Part shown: positions 33,518 to 40,644 of the stretch, one piece after another | Layout: each line of letters begins with the position of its first letter | Numbering within the stretch: the stretch's first letter is position 1 | Source: Plantactinospora endophytica | GTDB lineage: Bacteria; Actinomycetota; Actinomycetes; Mycobacteriales; Micromonosporaceae | DNA: 64,000 bases | Reading direction: 5' to 3' | NCBI RefSeq assembly: GCF_016862915.1 | Contig: NZ_BONW01000003.1 | Location: forward strand, 1-64,000 | The notes under the pieces: model-generated | What the model saw: only the letters and a program-made list of their open reading frames with translations | The model's database searches: none | What the model was told of the DNA's origin: nothing | Program-made: the position numbers and the translations under genes

Positions 33518-34149
33518 CAGGCCAGGGCCATCCGGGCCCACCGGCTGGGGCTGAGCGTGAGTACCCGGAACGGACAGTTCCGGTCGGTCAGCAGGGTGTA
33601 CGCCTCGATCGCCCGCTCGGCCGCGTCCTGGGCCTGCTCGGCCGGGGTCATCCCGCGGCCCCGGTTGCGGAACAGTGCGCCGTAGAAGGCGGAACAGAAG
33701 ACGCCGCTCTCGTGCCAGCCGATCTGTGCCGAGGTGCCGATGTAGGTGACCTCGTCCTGAAGGCAGTCCCGGACCGCCTTCTGCCAGGCACCCGTACCGG
33801 TCCGGCAGCCGTCGGCGAGGATCGCGTGCGCCGAGATGCCCCGGCCCCGGGCCGCCGCCTCCTCGCCCAGCGCCTCCAGCGAGATCTTGGTGCGGCCGTC
33901 GCTGCTGGCGAAGGTGGGCGTACTGCTGTGGTCGCCGTGCGCCATCACGTGCAGCACGTCGCAGGAGGCGGTGAACGCGGTCAGCACCGTGTCCGGGTCC
34001 CGGGACCGGACGAAGTCGATGTCGACGACCGGCTGCTGGTGCTCGGCGTTGATGTTCTGCAAGGTGGACTGGACGAACGTCATCGCCGCGTCGAACGACG
34101 AGTCGAGCCCGATGTCCAGCAGACTCACCCGCTTCGCCCTCATCACCAT
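33517..34149 (-). CDS. Stand-alone CHAT/caspase-like peptidase
   Basis: A 210-residue cytoplasmic protein consisting of little more than one caspase-fold domain. The His-Cys dyad is visible: H71 in VLHVMAHGDHSS and C115 in AILADGCRTGTG, spaced as in CHAT (caspase HetF-associated with TPR) peptidases. IGTSAQIGWHESGVFCSAFYGALF resembles the helix that follows the catalytic strand. No TPR or sensor domain is attached, so a separate partner would have to activate it. The ATG at 34147-34149 is chosen for GGGGGAGG just upstream. It converges on the TGT-like gene across tandem repeats. Confidence 0.65.
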   Translation of the reverse strand: MVMRAKRVSLLDIGLDSSFDAAMTFVQSTLQNINAEHQQPVVDIDFVRSRDPDTVLTAFTASCDVLHVMAHGDHSSTPTFASSDGRTKISLEALGEEAAARGRGISAHAILADGCRTGTGAWQKAVRDCLQDEVTYIGTSAQIGWHESGVFCSAFYGALFRNRGRGMTPAEQAQDAAERAIEAYTLLTDRNCPFRVLTLSPSRWARMALA

Positions 34150-34295
34150 GGCGAACCTCCCCCGGATGCGATCATTCACGCTACCCCGGCCACGCCAGCG
34201 CCGCCGGCCCGGCGAAGACGGCCCGACCCACCCCTCTGGACGGCGCCGACCGCCCGGCGGGCAGGGCGGGCGCACCCGACCCGGTGACGACGACG

Positions 34296-35528
34296 TCAGT
34301 CGACCAGGGCGGCGTAGACGAGCTGGCGTAGCTCCGCGCGCAGCGGATAGGTGCTGGACGGTACGAGCTGGGTGAACAGCAGCGTGGTGATCTCGTCGAC
34401 CGGGTCGACCCAGAACGCCGTACTCGCCATGCCGCCCCAGTAGAACTCGCCCGCGTTGCTCGGCGTCCGGCTCGGCACCGGATCCTGCACCACGGCGAAG
34501 CCGAGCCCGAAGCCGATCCCGTCGAACGTGGTCTCGGCGAACCCGCCGGTGGAGAGCCGCCCCAGGTCCTGGCCGCCCGGCAGGTGGTTGCGGGTCATGA
34601 ACCGGACCGTGCGCGGACCGAGCAGGCGTACCCCGTCGAGTTCACCGCCACGGAGCAGGAACTGGGTGAACCGGTGGTAGTCGGCCGCCGTGGAGAGCAG
34701 CCCGCCGCCGCCGGAGAGCAGCGCCGGCTTCTTCAGCGCCAGCGTGCCGACCTGGTCGTACCGGACCGCCTGACCGGTCTGCGGGTGTACGGCGTAGCAG
34801 GCGGCCAGCCGGTCGGCGTCGGCACCCTCGGCCCACCAGCCGGTGTCGGTCATGCCGAGCGGTGTGAAGATCCGCTCGGTGAAGAACGTGTCCAGCGACT
34901 GGCCGGAGACCACCTCGACCAGCCGACCGAGCACGTCGGTGGCGACCGAGTAGCCCCAGGCCGTGCCGGGCTGGAAGAGCAGCGGCAGCCGGGCCAGCCC
35001 CTCGGTGGCGGCGGCCAGGTCGAAGTGCGACGGCGGGTAGAGGTCGTAACCGGCGGCCCGGTACATCCCGTCGACCACCGAGGTCTGGAGGAAGCCGTAC
35101 GTCAGCCCGGCGGTGTGGGTGAGCAGGTGCCAGACCCGGATCGGCTCGACCGCCGGCACCGTGTACGGCTTGAGCGCCGACCCCCGGTCGTAGACCCGTA
35201 CGTCGGCGAACTCCGGCAGCCACCGGCTGATCTCGTCGGTGAGCTGGAGCCGCCCCTCCTCCCAGAGCATCATCGCGGCGACCGAGGTGATCGGCTTCGT
35301 CATCGAGTAGATCCGCCAGAGGGTGTCCGGCTCCACCGGCAGCCCGGCCTCCCGGTCCCGCGCCCCGTACGTCGAGGCGTGCGCGATCTCGCCGCGCCGG
35401 GTCACCACGATCTGCCAACCGGCGAGCTGTCCCGCGTCGACGTACCGGGCGAAGTGGTCGTCGACGCGGGACAGCCTCGCCGGGTCGAAGCCGACCTGGT
35501 CGGGGTCGACGCTGCGCTGGAGGCTCAT
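34296..35528 (-). CDS. Serine hydrolase of the beta-lactamase (class C) family
   Basis: A 410-residue hydrolase. The catalytic S-x-x-K is SMTK near residue 92, followed by HLLTHTAGLTYGF, the tyrosine block WGYSVATDVLG, and GGGGLLSTAADYHRF. No signal peptide is evident, so it is probably cytoplasmic and more likely an esterase or peptidase than a true beta-lactamase. The ATG at 35526-35528 is chosen; the frame upstream is basic and lacks signals. It stands alone. Confidence 0.88.
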   Translation of the reverse strand: MSLQRSVDPDQVGFDPARLSRVDDHFARYVDAGQLAGWQIVVTRRGEIAHASTYGARDREAGLPVEPDTLWRIYSMTKPITSVAAMMLWEEGRLQLTDEISRWLPEFADVRVYDRGSALKPYTVPAVEPIRVWHLLTHTAGLTYGFLQTSVVDGMYRAAGYDLYPPSHFDLAAATEGLARLPLLFQPGTAWGYSVATDVLGRLVEVVSGQSLDTFFTERIFTPLGMTDTGWWAEGADADRLAACYAVHPQTGQAVRYDQVGTLALKKPALLSGGGGLLSTAADYHRFTQFLLRGGELDGVRLLGPRTVRFMTRNHLPGGQDLGRLSTGGFAETTFDGIGFGLGFAVVQDPVPSRTPSNAGEFYWGGMASTAFWVDPVDEITTLLFTQLVPSSTYPLRAELRQLVYAALVD

Positions 35529-35624
35529 TCGGCGAACCCTACTGCCGGGTCGGAAAGGGCGGCAACGACCGCCGCCTGTCGGACACGGCACATCGCACTC
35601 CCGGGTCGGTGCCGCCGCCCCAGG

Positions 35625-36647
35625 TCAGCCCCGGTCCCCGCCTTCCACCCGACCGTCCGAGGTGTTCGGGGTCCGGCCGGTCGACGCACCCGGAGACTCG
35701 CCGGTCGACGCGCCCGAGGACTCATCGTCCGGCCCGTTCCCGGCAGTGCCGACCGGTCGGGTCCGCCGCCAGTGCTGCCGCTTGCCCTCCTCCCGGACCA
35801 CCACACCGAGCCGGAGCAACTCGGCCCGCAACTCGGCCAGGTCGGGCTTGTCGCCCTTGTCCAGTGCCCGCTGCCGGGCCTTGAGCAGCCCGTTCGCCCC
35901 GGCCGGCAGCGCCGGGTCGCGGTCCGTCCAGCGCCGGAAGTCCGCGCCGTACGGGTCGCCGTCGGCGTACCAGCGGTAGCCGTGCGCCTCGAAGGCGGCC
36001 CCGAGCCGGTCGGCCGGCAGGCCGGTACGCTCCCGGGCCAGTTCCTCGGCGGCGCGGCCGAGCAGCACGAGCCGCTTGCTGTCCCAGAACGCCCCGGTGA
36101 TCTCGGTCCGGTCGACCCGTCGGGTGGCGTCGCCCCGGACCAGCGTCACCCCGTCCCCGGCGACGGTGACGGCCAGCCGCTCGGCGGCGGCGATGCCGGC
36201 GACGAGCAACCCGCCCAGCGTGCCGAGGAGCAGCGCGCCACCGGTCGCCCACGGCTCGTCCACGGCGTCGATCAGCTTGAACGGGCCGCGCATCGGGATC
36301 CAGCGCAGCGACGCGATCCAGCCCGCCGAGGCTTGGACCAGCCAGAACAGGGCGGCGCCGAGTACCGGAGCGAGCAGCCAGACCAGCGCCACGTGGCTGG
36401 CCGGCTCGGCCACCACGGTCGGGGCGCCGGAGGCCGCAGCCCGGGAGTCACCGGACGTGCCGCCCCGGGAATCACCGGACGTGGCGTGCCGGGAGTCACC
36501 GGACGTGCCGTGCCGGGAGTCACCGGACGTGGCGTGCCGAGAGTCACCAGGCGTGCCGTGCCGGGCGGCACCGGAGGTCGCGCTCCCGGTGGCGTCGGGT
36601 GTCGGGGGGCGGGTGCGGTCCGGCGGGGTCGGGTCGGCGGCGGTCAT
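35625..36647 (-). CDS. YqeB-like membrane protein with octapeptide repeats
   Basis: A 340-residue protein. The N-terminus (26-73) is six tandem eight-residue repeats of GDSRHATS type. Two membrane helices follow (about 87-110 and 132-155), then a PH-like domain: LAVTVAGDGVTLVRGD, RTEITGAFWDSKRLVLLG, and a helical C-terminal region (AFEAHGYRWYADGDPYGADFRRW, ELLRLGVVVREEGKRQHWRR), the pattern of YqeB-type proteins. The ATG at 36645-36647 lies one base beyond the permease stop, so it ends the ABC operon. Function unknown; position suggests it helps the exporter. Confidence 0.65.
   Translation of the reverse strand: MTAADPTPPDRTRPPTPDATGSATSGAARHGTPGDSRHATSGDSRHGTSGDSRHATSGDSRGGTSGDSRAAASGAPTVVAEPASHVALVWLLAPVLGAALFWLVQASAGWIASLRWIPMRGPFKLIDAVDEPWATGGALLLGTLGGLLVAGIAAAERLAVTVAGDGVTLVRGDATRRVDRTEITGAFWDSKRLVLLGRAAEELARERTGLPADRLGAAFEAHGYRWYADGDPYGADFRRWTDRDPALPAGANGLLKARQRALDKGDKPDLAELRAELLRLGVVVREEGKRQHWRRTRPVGTAGNGPDDESSGASTGESPGASTGRTPNTSDGRVEGGDRG
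36429..36572 (-). repeat. 24-bp coding tandem repeat, six copies
   Basis: Six head-to-tail 24-bp units in the 5' part of the YqeB-like gene, encoding GDSRHATS/GDSRHGTS-type octapeptides with decay at both ends. Unit number is likely to vary between strains. Confidence 0.75.
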
Positions 36648-36648
36648 C

Positions 36649-37488
36649 TCAGGACACCTCCCGGCGTACGGTCCGGACCAGGCCGGCGACCAGCGGCAGC
36701 ACGACCCAGACCGTGACCGAGACGCCGAGCCGGGCCCACTGGCCGCCGTCCAGATCACCCGGGTTCGGCGGCTCGACCAGTGCGGCGGTGGTGAGCCCGG
36801 TGTCCAGCCACTCGGCGGCCCGGTGCAGTCGCTCGATCATGGCGCCCAGTGTGGACCAGGCGATCGGCAGCACCAGGGAGAGCACGATGGCCAGCGGGGT
36901 GTTCTGGAACAGCAGGCCGAACGCGATGCCCAGGGCCACGTTGACCACCTGGAAGACCGCCGCGCCGACCAACGCCGACGCGTCTGTCGACCAGGCCCCG
37001 CCGTCGCCGGTCAGCCCGGCCAGTACGGTGCCGAGGGCCGCCGTCGCCAGGCTGGTGAGTACCGAGAGCAGTGCCGCGACCACTCCGGCGCCGACCTTCG
37101 CGAGGACCACCCGGTGCCGCTGCGGTACCAGGGCGAAGGTGGTGAGCAGGGTGCGCTGGGAGAACTCGCTGGTGACCAGCAGGATGCCGAGGATCGGCAG
37201 CAGGATGCCCATCGGGATCTGGGCGAGCGCGAAGAAGTTCTCGAACCGCTGGTCCGGGTCCGGGGCGGTGAACAGCATTACGGCCACGATGACCGCCGAG
37301 GCCAGAGCGATGGTGATCAGCAGCCAGTAGCCGGCCCGGGTGTCGGCGAGCTTGCGCAGCTCGACCAGGGTCAGCCGGAGCAGTGTCGGCCGGGCGTACG
37401 GGTCCGGCCGGTGGCCGTCCATTCCGGGGGCCCGGTCGGCGGCCGGTGGCGACCCGGTGCGGGTACGCGGGGTGGCGTCGGTGGTCAT
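36649..37488 (-). CDS. ABC exporter permease (ABC-2 type)
   Basis: A 279-residue integral membrane subunit. A disordered N-terminus (to about 38) precedes six hydrophobic segments: YWLLITIALASAVIVAVMLF, FFALAQIPMGILLPILGILLV, VVAALLSVLTSLATAALG, VFQVVNVALGIAFGLLF, AIVLSLVLPIAWSTLG and a last one near the C-terminus. LVTSEFSQRTLLTTFALVP is the charged coupling helix typical of ABC-2 permeases. Its ATG overlaps the ATPase stop (ATGA). Confidence 0.85.
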   Translation of the reverse strand: MTTDATPRTRTGSPPAADRAPGMDGHRPDPYARPTLLRLTLVELRKLADTRAGYWLLITIALASAVIVAVMLFTAPDPDQRFENFFALAQIPMGILLPILGILLVTSEFSQRTLLTTFALVPQRHRVVLAKVGAGVVAALLSVLTSLATAALGTVLAGLTGDGGAWSTDASALVGAAVFQVVNVALGIAFGLLFQNTPLAIVLSLVLPIAWSTLGAMIERLHRAAEWLDTGLTTAALVEPPNPGDLDGGQWARLGVSVTVWVVLPLVAGLVRTVRREVS

Positions 37489-38384
37489 TTCACGGCCTCC
37501 CGTACGGAGTCGCCAGCGGTCAGGGCCAGGAACATCTGCTCCAGCCCGGCGCTCTCCGCCGGTCGGAGTTCCAGCAGCGCGACGCGGGCGTCGGCGGTGG
37601 CCTGCCCGACGTCCCCGGGATCGGCTGCGACCAGCAGCCCGCCGTCGGTGCTGGACCGCACCGGCAGCCCGGCCCGGTCCAGGGCGGCCCGCAGCGCCTC
37701 CGGGTCGCGGGCGCGGACCAGCGTGCCCGCCCCGGCCAGCAGCTCGTCCCTGGTGCCCTGCGCGACCACCCGGCCGGCGCCGATCACCACCAGCCGGTCC
37801 GCCACCGCCTCGACCTCGCGGAGCAGGTGCGAGGAGAGCAGCACCGTGCCGCCCCGGTCGGCGAAGTCGCGCAGCAGGCCGCGCATCCAGTAGATGCCCT
37901 CCGGGTCGAGGCCGTTCGCCGGCTCGTCGAGGATCAGCACCCGGGGGTCGCCGAGCAGCGCCTGGGCCAGGCCGAGCCGCTGACGCATGCCCAACGAGTA
38001 CGCCCGGACCCGCCGCCGGGCCGCGACCGCGTTCAACCCGACCTGGTCGAGGCACTCGTCGACCCGCTGCCGGGACACCCCCATCGTCCGGGCCGAGAGC
38101 GTCAACGTCTCCCGACCGGTCCGGCCCGGGTGCTGGGCACCGGCGTCGAGCAGCAGTCCGACCCGCCGGCCCGGGTTCGGCAGCCGGCGGTAGTCGACGT
38201 CCTCCACCGTGGCGGTGCCGGCGGTCGGCGGGGTGAAGCCGCAGATCATCCGCATCGTGGTGGACTTGCCGGCCCCGTTCGGGCCCAGGAACCCGGTCAC
38301 CGTGCCCGGTTCGCAATTGAACGAGACGTCGTCGACCGCCGTGTGCCGGCCGTACCGTTTCGTCAGGTGTGCGACGGTAATCAT
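37485..38384 (-). CDS. ABC exporter ATP-binding protein
   Basis: A 299-residue ATPase. Walker A is GPNGAGKST (about 33-41), the signature YSLGMRQRL (about 130-138), Walker B VLILDEPANGLDP, and the switch histidine SSHLL. The C-terminal 75 residues (ARDPEALRAALDRAGLPVRS...) form a DUF4162-like tail. Order ATPase-permease-YqeB is one operon. It is divergent from a histidine kinase gene across 130 bases, the layout of exporters controlled by an adjacent two-component system, for example against cell-envelope drugs. No strong ribosome binding site precedes the ATG at 38382-38384. Confidence 0.9.
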   Translation of the reverse strand: MITVAHLTKRYGRHTAVDDVSFNCEPGTVTGFLGPNGAGKSTTMRMICGFTPPTAGTATVEDVDYRRLPNPGRRVGLLLDAGAQHPGRTGRETLTLSARTMGVSRQRVDECLDQVGLNAVAARRRVRAYSLGMRQRLGLAQALLGDPRVLILDEPANGLDPEGIYWMRGLLRDFADRGGTVLLSSHLLREVEAVADRLVVIGAGRVVAQGTRDELLAGAGTLVRARDPEALRAALDRAGLPVRSSTDGGLLVAADPGDVGQATADARVALLELRPAESAGLEQMFLALTAGDSVREAVK

Positions 38385-38502
38385 GGAGTCGAGCGTGCCG
38401 GGGCCGGCCGGTCCGGCGCTGCGGTCCACCGGCCATGCTCCGCGACCTTCGGCTACTTCCGGACGTCGACTTTGGTCGGTGTCCGGTGCCGGTGCGGGTT
38501 CG

Positions 38503-38517
38503 TACCCTTGGGTGATG
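38503..38517 (+). promoter_or_regulatory. -10 box and leaderless start of the second histidine kinase
   Basis: TACCCT at 38503-38508, six bases before the ATG at 38515, and no ribosome binding site. The same 130-base region must hold the promoter of the divergent ABC exporter. Confidence 0.45.
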
Positions 38518-39930
38518 ACTGGTGCGCCGGCCCGCCCCGAGCATCCCTGGCTGCTGCCGGCCACCCTGACCGCCGATCTCGCCCCCGGCCCGCGCCGCCC
38601 CCGCCGGTCGACCCGGGACTGGGTCGTCGACACGCTCTGCTTCCTGATCGGTGGCGGCTACGCGTTCGTCGCCTTCTGGGACGTGCTCCGACCGCAGCCG
38701 ACGCTGGTGGCGGACCAGGCCGACTCCGAGCTGGCGGTCGTGATCGACGGGGTACTCACCACCGCGCTCTGCCTCGCGCTCTGGGTACGCCGCCGCTGGC
38801 CGGTGGCGCTGGCCGTCGCCGCACTGCCGGTGGCGCTCTTCTCCACCCCGTCCGGGCTCACCACGCTGATCATCCTGCTGACGGTGGTGGTGCACCGCCC
38901 GCTGTCGGTGGCCGGCCCGCTGCTCGTGGCCCACCTCGGCATCGCGGTGCTGTACGAGTACCGCAATCCCGATCCGACCGACGGGCCGTGGGTGGGGATG
39001 GTGCTCAGCGGGGTACTGACCGCGTCGACGTTGGCCTGGGGGATGTTCATCCGGGCCCGGCGGCAGTTGGTGCTCTCCTGGCGGGACCGGGCGTACCGGG
39101 CCGAGGCCGAACAGCGGCTGCGGGTCGAGGCGGCCCGACGGCTGGAGCGGACCAGGATCGCCCGGGAGATGCACGACGTGCTGGCGCACCGGATCTCGCT
39201 GCTCAGCCTGCACGCCGGGGCGCTGGAGTTCCGGCCGAACGCGCCGCCGGAGGAGATCGCCCGGGCGGCCGGGGTGATCAGGACCAGCGCACACCAGGCG
39301 TTGCAGGACCTGCGCGAGGTGATCAGCGTGCTCCGGGAGGACCCGGAGGAGGGCGCGGCGGCGGAACCCGAGCCGCCGGTCGAGCCGCCGCCGGTCTCCA
39401 CCGGGTGGGGGTCGGGCGGCACGGCGTACCCGCCGGATCCGCCGTACCCGGCGGTGCCGCTGCCGTCGACCGGGGACTCGGCCGGGGAGTCGGCCGTAGC
39501 GGTGCCGCCGCCCCGGACGCCGGAACGGCCGCAGCCGACCCTGGGCGACCTGCCGGCGCTGGTCGCCGAGTCCCGGGAGGCGGGAATGCGGGTGGACCTG
39601 CGTACCGAGTTGACAGGTGCGGAGACGGCGCCGGCCGGGGTCGGGCGGGGTGCGTACCGGATCGTGCAGGAGGGGCTGACCAACGCCCGCAAGCACGCCC
39701 CGGGGACCAGTGTGCTGGTGACCGCGCGGGGGCGGCCGGGGTTGGGGCTCAGTGTCGAGGTGCGCAACCGGTGGCCGGTCGGCCAGCCGGCCGGGCCCCG
39801 GATTCCGGGTACCGGCACCGGACTGGTCGGGCTGACCGAGCGGACCGCGCTGCTCGGCGGGTGGCTGGAGCACGGGCGTACCGACACGGGTGACTTCCGG
39901 CTGGCGGCCTGGCTACCGTGGCCACCGTGA
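38515..39930 (+). CDS. Two-component sensor histidine kinase (HisKA_3 type)
   Basis: A 471-residue membrane kinase. Four or five hydrophobic segments lie between about 38 and 175, with no large outer domain. HisKA_3 dimerisation carries the phosphorylated H220 in REMHDVLAHRISLL. A Pro-rich insert (about 280-330) separates it from the HATPase_c domain (EGLTNARKHA and GTGLVGLTERTALLGG). The stop overlaps the response-regulator start. Divergence from the ABC exporter suggests it reports on a drug or envelope stress handled by that exporter. Confidence 0.9.
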   Translation: MTGAPARPEHPWLLPATLTADLAPGPRRPRRSTRDWVVDTLCFLIGGGYAFVAFWDVLRPQPTLVADQADSELAVVIDGVLTTALCLALWVRRRWPVALAVAALPVALFSTPSGLTTLIILLTVVVHRPLSVAGPLLVAHLGIAVLYEYRNPDPTDGPWVGMVLSGVLTASTLAWGMFIRARRQLVLSWRDRAYRAEAEQRLRVEAARRLERTRIAREMHDVLAHRISLLSLHAGALEFRPNAPPEEIARAAGVIRTSAHQALQDLREVISVLREDPEEGAAAEPEPPVEPPPVSTGWGSGGTAYPPDPPYPAVPLPSTGDSAGESAVAVPPPRTPERPQPTLGDLPALVAESREAGMRVDLRTELTGAETAPAGVGRGAYRIVQEGLTNARKHAPGTSVLVTARGRPGLGLSVEVRNRWPVGQPAGPRIPGTGTGLVGLTERTALLGGWLEHGRTDTGDFRLAAWLPWPP

Positions 39931-40619
39931 GCGGAGCGGACACCGAACCGGTACGGGTGTTGATCGTCGACGACGACGCGCTGGTCCGGGCCGGCCTGTC
40001 GATGATCCTCGGCGGAGTGCCCGAGCTGCGGGTGGTCGGCGAGGTGGCGGACGGCAGCGAGGTGCTGGCGGCGGTCGAGGCGTACCGGCCGGACGTGGTG
40101 CTGATGGACATCCGGATGCCCCGGATGGACGGGCTGGCCGCCACCGAGGCGCTGCGTCGACTTCAGCACCCGCCCGAGGTGCTGGTGCTGACCACCTTCG
40201 ACGTCGACGAGTACGTGCTGCGGGCGTTGCGGGCCGGTGCCGGTGGCTTCCTGCTCAAGGACACCCCGCCGGTCGAGATCGTGGCGGCGATCGGGCGGGT
40301 CGCGGCCGGCGAGGCGACGCTCTCCCCGACCGTCACCCGCAAGCTCATCGCGCACGTGACCGGTTCGGCAGGTACGCCCGCCCGGCGGGACGCCGACCTG
40401 CGGCGGGACCGGGCGGTACGGCTGCTCGCCGGGCTCAGCGACCGGGAGCGGGAGGTGGCGGTGGCGATCGGGCGGGGCTGGTCCAACGCGGAGATCTCCG
40501 CCGCGCTGTTCATGAGCGTGGCCACCGTGAAGGCGTACGTCTCCCGGCTGTTGACCAAACTGGAGCTGACCAACCGGGTCCAGGTGGCCCTGCTGGTGCA
40601 CGACGCCGACCTGGTCTGA
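39927..40619 (+). CDS. NarL/LuxR-family response regulator
   Basis: A 230-residue DNA-binding regulator. The receiver has the acidic pair DD at 15-16, phospho-acceptor D61 in VLMDIRMP, and the TT and K switch residues. A LuxR-type helix-turn-helix covers about 165-225 (LSDREREVAVAIGRGWSN, then ATVKAYVSRLLTKL). The GTG at 39927 overlaps the kinase stop (GTGA); a GTG at 39918 would add three residues. It likely regulates the divergent exporter. Confidence 0.9.
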   Translation: MSGADTEPVRVLIVDDDALVRAGLSMILGGVPELRVVGEVADGSEVLAAVEAYRPDVVLMDIRMPRMDGLAATEALRRLQHPPEVLVLTTFDVDEYVLRALRAGAGGFLLKDTPPVEIVAAIGRVAAGEATLSPTVTRKLIAHVTGSAGTPARRDADLRRDRAVRLLAGLSDREREVAVAIGRGWSNAEISAALFMSVATVKAYVSRLLTKLELTNRVQVALLVHDADLV

Positions 40620-40644
40620 GTACCTCCGGGGTCGGCTGCCGGGG

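Noticed and set aside
36649-39873. A minus-strand open frame of more than 1000 residues running through the permease, ATPase and kinase region
   Set aside because: Only the last 279 codons look like protein (the permease); the rest is the antisense shadow of genes with high third-position G/C.
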